Source: an uncultured Lewinella sp.
GTDB taxonomy: Bacteria > Bacteroidota > Bacteroidia > Chitinophagales > Saprospiraceae
Reading direction: 5' to 3'
Assembly (NCBI GenBank): GCA_913056515.1
Contig: CAJXMP010000011.1
Span: 1-34,370 of the forward strand
DNA: 34,370 nucleotides
Part shown: in pieces, positions 16,319 through 24,911 of the stretch
How the letters are laid out: each line of letters starts with the position of its first letter
Position numbering within the stretch: position 1 is the stretch's first letter
The notes under the pieces: model-generated
Database searches by the model: none
Seen by the model: the letters and a program-made list of their open reading frames with translations, nothing else
Told to the model about the DNA's origin: nothing
Position numbers and translations under genes: made by a program

Positions 16319-18022
16319 TTATTCTAGCTTTTGTAATAGCTGAATGATAGATGCTATATGCGCCTCTAGGCTTTCTTCTAGCGGCATACCATAAGCCAGT
16401 AGTTCGTTAGACTTCAGCATAGTTTCCATTTGTTGAACTAAGTCTGCCTGCACCTTTTTTTCTTTTAATGTCTGAGTTACCGTTTGAATACTTTGAACGG
16501 TTTGATTATCGAGAAATCGTTCTGCCATGTAGGTGTATAATACCTGATTGATTTGTGTGAATAGTACGGTATTGGTTTGCTCTCCTTGTCCTAAGTCTTC
16601 TAATGCTTTTTTAGCCTTTTGGAAGGCCTTACTTTTTCTTTCCATGGCTTGTCGCTCTGCACCAAATGCCTGATCATAGCGGTCTTTATACCACAAGCTT
16701 CCTGTAAGTCCAAGTGGAAGTAAAAGGCAAAGCCAAAAACTCCAATGGGTACTCCAATTTTGGTTCATAGGCTTGAGCACTGCAGGTAGTTCGACAGTCA
16801 TTATTTCCAGCTCATCGCTGAGTGATTGTTGCTGTGGTACTTGGCCGATATTAAGTCCCAGTCCTTGTTTAACATCGAGTTGAAGACTCAAGGTGTTGGA
16901 GTTTAAATAATCCATAGAATCTGGAGAGAAGTAACATACATCAATAGGTACTTCGTATGTTCCAACTTTTAATGGCGTAATTAAGTATTCATAGATGACT
17001 TGATTAATCATAGTGCCATTTCTGTATTCAACCTTATCCTCTTGGATGATTTTTGGAGGAAAAACTTCAAAGGAGTCTGGTTCTAAGGCTAAATCAGGGG
17101 CCTTAATATTTTTGATATCTCCATTTCCTTCTACTTTTAATCGCACCTTGACTATATCGTCTGTGCTAAGGGTAGTATTTTCCGTTTCCCATTGAAAGCT
17201 ATAGTCTCCAACTCCTCCAGTAAATGTTCTAGGTTCTGGATTGGGTAAAGGCAATATCTCTACATCAAATCTAGCAGAACTATTGGTGATTGTTTTACCC
17301 GAATTATTGAAAAATCCGTAGCGATCATTTTGATTGACTACATTGTAGGCAATCGTAGAGGATGGAATTTCAAGTGTCCCAGATTGATGTGGATATAGGT
17401 ATTTTCGTTCTACTACATAGCTCGTATATCTAATATCTTCAATGAACAAATCCTCTTTATAGTAGTAATTGGAATTTTCTACAAAGAAACCTTCAAAAGA
17501 AGGCGGAACGGTTATTCGTTGCCCTGTTTTTTGGTAAGGGAAAGGCACATATAATTTGTATTCGAGAGGGATGACCTCTCCTAAGTAAAACGTGTCTTTG
17601 GGGATTTCAGCCCTAAAGAACGGCTGGCCACTTTCTTGAGTACTTGCTTTAGCTTCTACAATGTCAAAAGTTAAATTCTTGGTACTTAATCTTTTATTGG
17701 TTACCCGCACTGAAGCAGTACTAATAAAGCCTCGTCCTGGCTTAAGCGGCACTAAGGTATAGACCCATCTAAAACTCTGACTGGCTTTTCCATTGATGTT
17801 TTGATATTCTGAACGAGTGGACGGCCCTGATACGCTAAATCCTTTAAATTGTGGTGGTGCAAAATCACCCCCTCTTCCTCCATAAAGTACAAAGGAAACA
17901 TTGAAGGGTTGGCCAACTACAAGAGGACCTTTCATAGAAGAAATGACCTCAAAATTCTGAGCCAACACTTGGTTAGTCAAGAGAAAAAATAGTATACCAG
18001 TCAACCAGTTAATCTTCATCAC
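16319..18022 (-). CDS. batD: BatD family protein
   Basis: BatD belongs to the Bat (Bacteroides aerotolerance) complex, thought to act at the inner membrane and periplasm in stress tolerance; its biochemical role is unsettled. A signal peptide (MKINWLTGILFFLLTNQVLAQ after the first Met) precedes repeated beta-sandwich modules with typical BatD phrases (GPLVVGQPFNVSFVL, YTLVPLKPGRG, FYLGEVIPLEYKLY). One transmembrane helix (about 430-446: SFWLCLLLPLGLTGSLWY) and a helical cytosolic tail follow. Length of 567 aa is normal. It is last in the moxR-DUF58-membrane protein-batA-batB-batC-batD operon, 50 bases after batC, and ends at the terminator shared with rny. Confidence 0.9.
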   Translation of the reverse strand: MMKINWLTGILFFLLTNQVLAQNFEVISSMKGPLVVGQPFNVSFVLYGGRGGDFAPPQFKGFSVSGPSTRSEYQNINGKASQSFRWVYTLVPLKPGRGFISTASVRVTNKRLSTKNLTFDIVEAKASTQESGQPFFRAEIPKDTFYLGEVIPLEYKLYVPFPYQKTGQRITVPPSFEGFFVENSNYYYKEDLFIEDIRYTSYVVERKYLYPHQSGTLEIPSSTIAYNVVNQNDRYGFFNNSGKTITNSSARFDVEILPLPNPEPRTFTGGVGDYSFQWETENTTLSTDDIVKVRLKVEGNGDIKNIKAPDLALEPDSFEVFPPKIIQEDKVEYRNGTMINQVIYEYLITPLKVGTYEVPIDVCYFSPDSMDYLNSNTLSLQLDVKQGLGLNIGQVPQQQSLSDELEIMTVELPAVLKPMNQNWSTHWSFWLCLLLPLGLTGSLWYKDRYDQAFGAERQAMERKSKAFQKAKKALEDLGQGEQTNTVLFTQINQVLYTYMAERFLDNQTVQSIQTVTQTLKEKKVQADLVQQMETMLKSNELLAYGMPLEESLEAHIASIIQLLQKLE

Positions 18023-18072
18023 TTGTATTTAATTCATGCTATACCCTACACATCCATTTTACAAGATATGTA

Positions 18073-18798
18073 TTACCAATCTTTTAGAATTTTTTTATTT
18101 GATTTTTTGCCCTTCATTTTCTCTTGCATGCGTTCTTCCTCGCGCTGTATCATTTCAAGCAGCTTATCAACTTCCTCTTTACTCATCTTTTCATCAGAAG
18201 CTTGTGCTTGTTGTTGTTTCTCTTCTTGTTCTTCTTGCTGACTAGATTGCTGTTCTTGCTCCTGTTCTTGATTTTCCTGATCCTGCTCCTCTTGCTCTTG
18301 GTTATTCTGTTCTTGCTCCTGTTCCTGTTCCTGTTCTTGTTGCTCTTGCTGCTGTTGTTCTTGAATCCGAAGCTGTTTGAGGGTATTCATATAATTTTCT
18401 CTCGCTTCTGTATCCGTTGGATTGATTCGGATAGTGGATTTATAGTTGTCTAGTGCATTTTTGAGGTCACCTTGTTGATAGAGCGCATTAGCCTTATTGT
18501 AGAGTGCATTAGATCGAATCTCTTCCGTTGAACTGGCAGCAGCTGCTTCATCAAAATATTTTGCGGCTTCTTCAAATTTACCTTGATTGTAGGCCGCATT
18601 TCCTAGGTTAAAAAGGGCTTGTACATCAGGGCTTAATGACTTAGCTTTTCTATAACCTGATTCAGCTGATTCAAAATCCTGATTCTTGTATGCCTCGTCA
18701 GCATCTCTGAGTAACATATGCCTACTTTGCGCCATACCAACTTGGGTAGTGCAACTCATCAGCAATAGTATTATTAATGGCTTAAGCTTCATAATCAT
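18073..18798 (-). CDS. batC: BatC-like tetratricopeptide protein with Gln/Glu-rich tail
   Basis: A 241 aa TPR protein of the Bat system. The N-terminus is a signal peptide, possibly a lipoprotein signal with C16 in LLLMSC. TPR helices cover about 27-140 (FESAESGYRKAKSLSP, ALFNLGNAAYNQGKFEEAAKYF, ALYNKANALYQQGDLKNALDNY). Residues 146-199 are almost only Gln and Glu with some Asn and Asp. The C-terminus ends KKILKDW, a tryptophan-ending tail typical of BatC proteins. Its ATG shares one base with the batB stop (TAATG), implying translational coupling. TPRs suggest a scaffold for the von Willebrand domain partners BatA and BatB. Confidence 0.88.
   Translation of the reverse strand: MIMKLKPLIILLLMSCTTQVGMAQSRHMLLRDADEAYKNQDFESAESGYRKAKSLSPDVQALFNLGNAAYNQGKFEEAAKYFDEAAAASSTEEIRSNALYNKANALYQQGDLKNALDNYKSTIRINPTDTEARENYMNTLKQLRIQEQQQQEQQEQEQEQEQEQNNQEQEEQDQENQEQEQEQQSSQQEEQEEKQQQAQASDEKMSKEEVDKLLEMIQREEERMQEKMKGKKSNKKILKDW
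18202..18363 (-). repeat. Gln/Glu low-complexity coding tract in batC
   Basis: About 54 codons of CAG/CAA and GAG/GAA in short irregular units, such as repeats of CAGGAACAGGAG on the coding strand. The tract is prone to slippage in multiples of six bases, so its length likely varies among strains without breaking the frame. Confidence 0.85.
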
Positions 18799-19805
18799 TA
18801 GGATTTAGATGGGCGATTTCTAAGTAATAATTCGATCACTAAAAGCAGTATTCCTAAACCTAGGAAATACTGAAAATAGCTATAATAATCCGTATAAATA
18901 CGTTGCTCCATTTCAGATTTTTCTAGTTGATTGAGTTGATCTGCAATTTGTTGAGCTAAGTTCCTTTCTCCTGTGTATGGGAATAATTGTCCACCGCCCG
19001 TTTGGGCTAATTCACTCAAGAAGGCTAGGTTGATTTTGGTTTGAACCAAATTACCCGCTTGATCTCGTTTGAAATCTCGATTTCCATTGAAAAACATGGG
19101 TATATATCCTCCACCTTCTGTTCCAATACCTACGGCATAAATCTTCATGCCTAAATCATTCAATCTTTGTGCCTCTTCAAGTGCATTTTCATCGTGATAC
19201 TCCCCATCTGTTATAGTGAGTAAAACTTTAGCCGCTTGAGTTTCTTCAATGAAGGTTTGTTCTGCCAGTGAAAGCATAGTGCCAAACTCTGTACCTTGTG
19301 TGCTGGCTAAACTTGGTTTGGCAGCATTAATAAAGGTATTAAAGGCGCCATAGTCTGTAGTTAACGGCATTTGTACATAAGCATTTCCAGCAAAAAGAAT
19401 CAAGCCAATCCTATTGCCTCTCATAGCTTGAACCAGTTCTATGGCCAACTTTTTAGCTCTTTCTAATCGATTTGGACTAAGGTCCTCTGCTAACATAGAG
19501 TTCGATATATCTAGCGCTATGATTAAATCAATCGCTTCTCTTTTGACGGTCTCTTTTTTGGATCCTAGTTGTGGGTTGGTCAGCGCAACTACCAAAAGGA
19601 GTAGGCTTATTAGCAAAAGAGCTTGCCTAGTGCGAGTTAGGATTGGTGCAGGGAGTTTTAATGCTGTTCTTAAGCGTTGAACATTTCCAAGCTTAGCCAA
19701 CTTCACTTCCTGTTGCCGCCTATTGAACAAGAACAATAAGGCCACAAGGAAAACAATTCCAATTAAGTATATATAGTTTATATGTTCAAACTGAAACATC
19801 TCCAT
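18798..19805 (-). CDS. batB: BatB, von Willebrand factor A domain membrane protein
   Basis: An inner-membrane protein of 335 aa with N-terminal transmembrane helices (about 11-28 and 60-77), a VWA domain, and a C-terminal helix (about 311-328). The metal-ion-dependent adhesion site is intact: D99-I-S101-N-S103, with T in MPLTTDYG and the ITDGEYHD loop. It probably binds a protein partner through a divalent metal. One-base stop/start overlaps (TAATG) tie it to batA before and batC after. The assignment as B rather than A rests on order and on the shorter lead-in; the two are paralogues. Confidence 0.9.
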   Translation of the reverse strand: MEMFQFEHINYIYLIGIVFLVALLFLFNRRQQEVKLAKLGNVQRLRTALKLPAPILTRTRQALLLISLLLLVVALTNPQLGSKKETVKREAIDLIIALDISNSMLAEDLSPNRLERAKKLAIELVQAMRGNRIGLILFAGNAYVQMPLTTDYGAFNTFINAAKPSLASTQGTEFGTMLSLAEQTFIEETQAAKVLLTITDGEYHDENALEEAQRLNDLGMKIYAVGIGTEGGGYIPMFFNGNRDFKRDQAGNLVQTKINLAFLSELAQTGGGQLFPYTGERNLAQQIADQLNQLEKSEMEQRIYTDYYSYFQYFLGLGILLLVIELLLRNRPSKS

Positions 19806-20818
19806 TAGCTAAAACTTCTAAGGATACTAAAATCTAAAAGTATGTTCAAGACGATTAATCCAAGGCCAATTAATAAAAATGGTCTGAAAAAATCGGACTT
19901 GTGTTGTATGACCGTAACATCCATCACCGTCTTTTCTAGTTTATTGATGTTGTCATAAATGGACAACAAACTTTCGATATTGGTTGCTCTAAAATATAGC
20001 CCACCAGTTGTCAAAGCCATTTCCTGTAGTAAATCTTCATCTATCACTACTCGGGTAGGGCCCATTACAATATTTCCATAGCGATCTATTCCTGTTGGTC
20101 CTTCTGCTATTCCATCCGTTCCCACTCCAATGGTATATACTCGGATACCTAATTCTTTGGCAAGGGTAGTGGCAAGTTTGGGGTCAATATATCCTGCATT
20201 GTTTTCTCCATCGGTAAGAAGGATAACAATCTTACTTTTGGCATCACTATCTTTCAATCGATTTAATGCACTGGCTAATCCCATCCCAATAGCGGTACCC
20301 TGACTTTCAAACATATTGATGTTCAAATTTCGAACAAAGTCTTTTAAGACATTATGATCACTTGTCAAGGGACACTGTGTAAAGGCATCACCAGAGAAAA
20401 TGCTTAAACCAATTCGATCAAAAGGTCTTTTTTCAATGAAATCAAGTGCTACCTGTTTACTAGCCTCCAATCTATTGGGCTCAAAGTCCTTTGCTAACAT
20501 AGAAATGGACAAGTCCATGGTCAAAAAGATATCAATACCCTCTGCTTTGATTTCTTCTTCTTTTTCAATCTCTTGAGGCCTAGCAAGTGCAACTATGAGC
20601 AGTAGCAGGGCAAGTATTATGGAGTAGGGCTGGATGATTTTGAGCCATACCTTCCAATTTTTGGGCGCCTGTTTCCTGGATACACCTGGAAGCCCAAGCA
20701 TCACCCCATACTGTTTTTCTTTTCTTAGGTAATAAACCAAAAGAAGTGGTAAGGCAAGGATAAGGAGCAGAAACCATGGATCCTCAAACTGATAATTAGA
20801 GAGAAAAAGGAGCATCAT
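19805..20818 (-). CDS. batA: BatA, von Willebrand factor A domain membrane protein
   Basis: A 337 aa paralogue of BatB with the same plan: transmembrane helices at about 14-30 and 63-80, a VWA domain with MIDAS residues D102-L-S104-I-S106 and the TDGENNAG loop, and a C-terminal transmembrane helix (about 312-330). The extended loop after VGTDGIAEGPTGIDRYGN is typical of BatA. Its ATG overlaps the stop of the preceding gene by four bases (ATGA), and its own stop overlaps the batB start by one. It very likely acts as a membrane complex with BatB and the TPR protein BatC. Confidence 0.92.
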   Translation of the reverse strand: MMLLFLSNYQFEDPWFLLLILALPLLLVYYLRKEKQYGVMLGLPGVSRKQAPKNWKVWLKIIQPYSIILALLLLIVALARPQEIEKEEEIKAEGIDIFLTMDLSISMLAKDFEPNRLEASKQVALDFIEKRPFDRIGLSIFSGDAFTQCPLTSDHNVLKDFVRNLNINMFESQGTAIGMGLASALNRLKDSDAKSKIVILLTDGENNAGYIDPKLATTLAKELGIRVYTIGVGTDGIAEGPTGIDRYGNIVMGPTRVVIDEDLLQEMALTTGGLYFRATNIESLLSIYDNINKLEKTVMDVTVIQHKSDFFRPFLLIGLGLIVLNILLDFSILRSFS

Positions 20819-22194
20819 GATGTTGCATTTTGAGGGTTTTCCAATACAGTATATTCAAACCTTACAGTAGATGGATCTTTAAGTAGTATATGACCTGTAC
20901 CTAGTATTTTTTTACCTTGAATGATATCCAACAAAATGGAAGGCACAAGGGTAAAAGCAAACAAAGGATGAAGTAGAATAAAGATCAACATGCCCAAAAT
21001 ACCTGCCTGATTTAGAATGCTTCCTACCTTATTGTACAAGCTAAAAAAGTTACTTAAGCCTTTTTGATGCCAAAGTATGATAGGAGTGGGTAAGCTTATT
21101 TTTGCAATATCCGATTTGATAAATGGAAATTGGAAAGACCAATGAACGAGCTGAACAGTACTAGATGTATCTCCGTAAGCTCTTGTTTCCAATAAAATCT
21201 GTTGGAGTTCTGGAATAGCACCAAGAAGTACCTCTCGTTCTAAACCTGCCTCAATGGCCACTTGTAAGATTTCATCTGATTGACTTAAAACAAAGGATTG
21301 CTCCTGCTCTTCCACCGTAAGGTCAATGATTTTGCCTACTAAAGATCGGACCTGCTGATGAAAGTCAGCTGATCCCTGTTGTCCAGCATACTTGATTAGT
21401 TCAACTTCAGGCAATACTTCAAGCAGATTTGATTTTAATTCAGTAGGAATATCTTGAATAGGTTCAATCATTTGAATAAAAACTTGATTCCCTACTTCAA
21501 GTACGGATATATCGAAACGGGCAGATAAGTACCTTCTTAGAATCAAGGATAATTCCGTTTGATAGGCAGATTGCTCTCCTTTTTCAAGGAGCTCCATTTG
21601 GTCGAGTGCGCGTAAAGCCTCCATTGCAATAATGTGTGCCGGTCTTTTTAGTGCAGCAGCTGGAGGATCAAGTATATGATTACTTTGCTTGTTGCGTTTA
21701 TACACATACCAAATGACAAAGCCCAAGGTCAGGAGCATCAGAACAAAATACACGATGGGAAGATAATCCTCCAATGTTTCTGGTTCTTCTATAATTGGTT
21801 TAATGTCTGCCAATTGAGTACTATCGGGTAACTGTAGATCACCTACCATCAGATTATGTGGATTGGAAGTAAAGATTTGATCTCCTATGTTTACTTCAAA
21901 TGCAGGAATCACATATTGTCCGCTGTCCCAAGCAATCAGATCCCAAGTTTTTTCGTAATAAGCTTCTTCTAGTTTCCAATCTTGTTCATTCAGCAGTTCT
22001 AGATTAGCATCTAGGGTGAGCGGTGTAAATTGAATGGAATTAGTATCCGTAGAACTAACTCTTAGGGTCAAGGCATTACTCGTTCCAACTTCTACAGCTC
22101 TACTTTCTAATATGGAGGATACCTGCCCCGATAAATCCATACTACTGAATAGCAGCAGGACGAATGACCATATACTTATTGTCCAGTTCTGCAT
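20815..22194 (-). CDS. Membrane protein of the Bat operon (between DUF58 and batA), with C-terminal extension
   Basis: A 459 aa protein in the place where Bacteroidota Bat operons carry a poorly characterised membrane protein. The start at 22194 (MQNWTISIWSFVLLLFSS, a signal peptide) begins one base after the DUF58 stop; an in-frame ATG at 22248 would intrude 53 bases into that gene. After a periplasmic beta domain come a transmembrane helix (about 146-167: IVYFVLMLLTLGFVIWYVYKR) and a cytosolic helical part (RRYLSARFDISVLEV, then VELIKYAGQQGS) resembling DUF4381-type proteins. Residues from about 285 on add a further domain with a hydrophobic hairpin (GILGMLIFILLHPLFAFTLV) and a charged end. 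I do not recognise that extension. Confidence 0.75.
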   Translation of the reverse strand: MQNWTISIWSFVLLLFSSMDLSGQVSSILESRAVEVGTSNALTLRVSSTDTNSIQFTPLTLDANLELLNEQDWKLEEAYYEKTWDLIAWDSGQYVIPAFEVNIGDQIFTSNPHNLMVGDLQLPDSTQLADIKPIIEEPETLEDYLPIVYFVLMLLTLGFVIWYVYKRNKQSNHILDPPAAALKRPAHIIAMEALRALDQMELLEKGEQSAYQTELSLILRRYLSARFDISVLEVGNQVFIQMIEPIQDIPTELKSNLLEVLPEVELIKYAGQQGSADFHQQVRSLVGKIIDLTVEEQEQSFVLSQSDEILQVAIEAGLEREVLLGAIPELQQILLETRAYGDTSSTVQLVHWSFQFPFIKSDIAKISLPTPIILWHQKGLSNFFSLYNKVGSILNQAGILGMLIFILLHPLFAFTLVPSILLDIIQGKKILGTGHILLKDPSTVRFEYTVLENPQNATS

Positions 22195-22195
22195 A

Positions 22196-23065
22196 TTAGG
22201 AAGCTCTTTTTTTGAAGAATGCCAATAGGGTTTTGACATAGGAATCATCTGTTTTAATATCCATCCAGGATGCTCCGATCCGTGTAAAGGTCTGCTTAAT
22301 GGAGGCTATCCTATCATTAAAAACACTCGAGTAATGTGCTTGAAATTGACTCGAATTGGAATCAATCCATTGGATAGAACCCGATTCAGGATCTCGAACA
22401 GGTATTAGCCCTGCTGCAGGAAAAGTAGATTCTAGGTGGTCGTATACATGTACACCTATGATATCATGTCGCTTTTTAGCTATTCGTAGTGGTGTCTCAA
22501 ATGCTGGACTTTGGAAATCAGAAATCAAAAAGGAGATACTTCTTTTTTTAATCACATTATTGAAATACTCCAAAGCGACCGCAATATTCGTTCCTTTATG
22601 AACAGGCTCTATATGAAGCAACTCCCGAATAATCATCAGGATATGTTGTTTACCTTTTTGAGGCGGAATAAATTTTTCTATTTGATCACTGAAGAAGATT
22701 ACCCCAACTTTATCATTGTTTTGTATGGCAGAGAAAGATAAAACCGCGGCAAGCTCAGTGATAAGTTCTCTTTTACTTTGTTCTCCAGAACCAAAAAAGG
22801 AAGATGCTGAAATGTCTATCATCAACATAACGGTTAGCTCCCGTTCTTCTTCAAAGACTTTTACAAAAGGGTCGTTCGTCCTGGCAGTAACATTCCAATC
22901 AATATTACGCACATCGTCACCAAATTGGTAGGCACGCACTTCACTAAAAGACATACCTTTTCCTTTAAAGGCAGAATGGTATTCACCTGAAAATAAGTGT
23001 TTACTGATACCTTTAGTCTTAATTTCTATTCGCCGTACTTTTTTTAAGAGTTCTTGAGTCTCCAT
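22196..23065 (-). CDS. DUF58 domain protein of the Bat operon
   Basis: A soluble 289 aa protein with a DUF58 domain, distantly related to VWA folds. The defining motif RAYQFGDDVRNIDW is at 44-57, and a VWA-like strand MLMIDISASSFFGSG follows near 79-93. Such proteins pair with MoxR ATPases, which are thought to remodel or activate VWA-containing partners. It lies eight bases after moxR and one base before the next gene. No signal peptide or membrane helix is present, so it acts in the cytosol. Confidence 0.93.
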   Translation of the reverse strand: METQELLKKVRRIEIKTKGISKHLFSGEYHSAFKGKGMSFSEVRAYQFGDDVRNIDWNVTARTNDPFVKVFEEERELTVMLMIDISASSFFGSGEQSKRELITELAAVLSFSAIQNNDKVGVIFFSDQIEKFIPPQKGKQHILMIIRELLHIEPVHKGTNIAVALEYFNNVIKKRSISFLISDFQSPAFETPLRIAKKRHDIIGVHVYDHLESTFPAAGLIPVRDPESGSIQWIDSNSSQFQAHYSSVFNDRIASIKQTFTRIGASWMDIKTDDSYVKTLLAFFKKRAS

Positions 23066-23073
23066 AGAAAAAA

Positions 23074-24069
23074 TTAAAGCACCACAATTTTATCAAGAAT
23101 ACGTCCAATTAAGCTCTCTACCGAGACTTGCTGTGCCTCCGCTTCATAGTTCAGTCCAATTCGGTGTCTTAGAACATCTGTTGCAATGGCTCTCACATCT
23201 TCTGGAATTACAAAGCCTCTTCTATTGATGAAGGCTTGTGCTTTGGCTGCTTTAGCTAAGTTGATGGATGCCCTTGGAGAGCCTCCATACTCTACGAAGT
23301 CAGCTATATCGGATAGTCCTGCAGACTTAGGATCACGCGTTGCAAAAACTAGATCAATGATGTATTGCTCTATTTTTTCATCCATAAAAATCTGCTGCAC
23401 AGATTTACGGGCCTGCAGAATTTGTTCTTTACTGATCAATGGACTGACTTGTCCAAAGTCCTTTTGATTTAAATTTCTTCGGATGATTTCACGTTCTTCT
23501 TCCTTGTTTGGATAGCCAATGCTCACCTTTAGCATAAAACGATCTGTTTGAGCTTCAGGTAGCGGATATGTTCCTTCTTGTTCAATGGGATTTTGGGTCG
23601 CTAAAACTAAAAAGGGTTCTTCCAGTGGGAAGGTAGTTCCTCCAATCGTTACTTGCCTTTCTTGCATAGCTTCTAGTAATGCAGATTGGACCTTAGCGGG
23701 TGCTCTATTGATTTCATCTGCCAAAATGAAATTGGCAAATACTGGGCCTTTTTTTACGGAAAAATCTCCTTTGCCCGGATTGTAAATCATGGTACCTATG
23801 ATGTCAGCGGGTAAAAGATCTGGCGTGAATTGAATTCTATTGAAATCAGCATTAACAGCTGTCGATAGGGTCTTAATGGCTAAAGTCTTTGCAAGACCAG
23901 GTAGACCTTCCAATAGGATATGTCCTTTAGCTAAAAGTCCAGTCAGTAGTCTATCAATCATTAAGGGTTGACCTACAATGACTTTAGCGGTTTCTTTTTT
24001 GAGGTCTTCTATGAAAGCGGAGTCAATTTGAATTTGTTGGTTCAAAGCCTGGATGTCCATTCCCTGCAT
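23074..24069 (-). CDS. moxR: MoxR-family AAA+ ATPase
   Basis: A cytosolic AAA+ ATPase of 331 aa. Walker A is GLPGLAKT at 55-62. Walker B is FILADEIN with D118-E119, followed by RAPAKVQSALLEAMQE. Sensor 1 is the LATQNPIEQEGTYPLPEAQTDRF region and the lid domain follows. It is first in the Bat operon and probably acts as a chaperone for the VWA proteins BatA and BatB together with the DUF58 protein. Two possible starts (MQGM or MDIQ) lie nine bases apart. No clear TAnnTTTG was found directly before it; the upstream 170 bases also hold the divergent promoter of the next gene. Confidence 0.94.
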   Translation of the reverse strand: MQGMDIQALNQQIQIDSAFIEDLKKETAKVIVGQPLMIDRLLTGLLAKGHILLEGLPGLAKTLAIKTLSTAVNADFNRIQFTPDLLPADIIGTMIYNPGKGDFSVKKGPVFANFILADEINRAPAKVQSALLEAMQERQVTIGGTTFPLEEPFLVLATQNPIEQEGTYPLPEAQTDRFMLKVSIGYPNKEEEREIIRRNLNQKDFGQVSPLISKEQILQARKSVQQIFMDEKIEQYIIDLVFATRDPKSAGLSDIADFVEYGGSPRASINLAKAAKAQAFINRRGFVIPEDVRAIATDVLRHRIGLNYEAEAQQVSVESLIGRILDKIVVL

Positions 24070-24156
24070 GGTTTTCTTTTTTGATGAATTGTATACACTT
24101 AGCCTAAATAAAGAGGCTAAAAAAAGGAAAAAGGTTTAAAGGGGAGAAAAATAAAT

Positions 24157-24164
24157 TAATTTTG
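24157..24164 (+). promoter_or_regulatory. Predicted -7 element TAATTTTG
   Basis: An exact TAnnTTTG match 78 bases before the ATG at 24243. Transcription would start near 24170, after the TTG at 24162 where a longer reading frame could begin, which argues against that longer frame. Confidence 0.5.
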
Positions 24165-24242
24165 TCATTAATACCAAAAGCAAAGGCTACATTTCTAGCA
24201 TTATGCATAGGTTTAAATAGATATCTACAAAAGAAGAACAAT

Positions 24243-24911
24243 ATGAAAGGAAGGTATATTATCCTTTTGGTGATTTTTAGCTTGAATCAAATTGGATTTG
24301 CACAAACCTTGCAACCTGGGACGGATTTCGCTATCGTTGTTAGTCTAGCTACTAAGTTTAATAAGTCTACCTACATGGAGGATAAACTGGCAGCTGGTGG
24401 CTTGAGTGAAAAAGACCAACTGTTCTATGAAAACACCCTAGAGGAAATCAGTGGAATGGTAGATCAACAAGAAACCTACATCAAAACAGCTTTTGCAGCA
24501 CGTTACATGACTAATCAAGTGTATTTTATATATGATTACATGCTGAAGGCGGATCAAAAGGACGATTTGTTTTTGATCGATTTAAAAGGGCAGCAATTGA
24601 AACTTTCGGATTTGGGTAGTTTGCCCGTGCTTTTTGTTCGTTCAGGAGATTTTTCTCCAACATTTTTAACGGAGGAATCTTTAAGGATTTTGAATAATCA
24701 GTTCGAACCTGCAAGTGCTCCTTTGGGTATGTTCAAAACTATAAAGGTGCGAGGGAATGCTTTATTTGCGTTAAAAAAGCCAGCGGATCAATGGGCAAGA
24801 AGTGTAGCGTATTTTCAAGAACACCTCAACACTGTTTTTTCAAGTAAGACCACTAGTGCTCAAGCTCAAGAATCCTTATTTTTTACTGATTTTCCAACTC
24901 CTCAAAACTAA
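24243..24911 (+). CDS. Secreted protein of unknown function
   Basis: A 222 aa protein with a clear signal peptide (MKGRYIILLVIFSLNQIGFAQ). The mature part is mixed helical and beta, with phrases such as QETYIKTAFAARYMTNQVYF and DLGSLPVLFVRSGDFSPTFL. It has no cysteine, no recognised motif and no membrane segment, and I do not recognise the family. The chosen ATG gives the signal peptide; a TTG 81 bases earlier adds residues before it. It is divergent from moxR and its last 29 bases overlap the end of the convergent lipoprotein gene. A soluble periplasmic protein is the most that can be said. Confidence 0.7.
   Translation: MKGRYIILLVIFSLNQIGFAQTLQPGTDFAIVVSLATKFNKSTYMEDKLAAGGLSEKDQLFYENTLEEISGMVDQQETYIKTAFAARYMTNQVYFIYDYMLKADQKDDLFLIDLKGQQLKLSDLGSLPVLFVRSGDFSPTFLTEESLRILNNQFEPASAPLGMFKTIKVRGNALFALKKPADQWARSVAYFQEHLNTVFSSKTTSAQAQESLFFTDFPTPQN

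Noticed and set aside
18124-18453. Plus-strand open frame rich in Leu and Phe opposite batC
   Set aside because: It is the complement of the Gln/Glu codon tract and has no independent support.
24101-24120. Inverted repeat TTAGCCT / AGGCTAA upstream of moxR as a terminator
   Set aside because: It has no T-run in either useful direction and lies in a divergent promoter region; likely chance or a weak operator.
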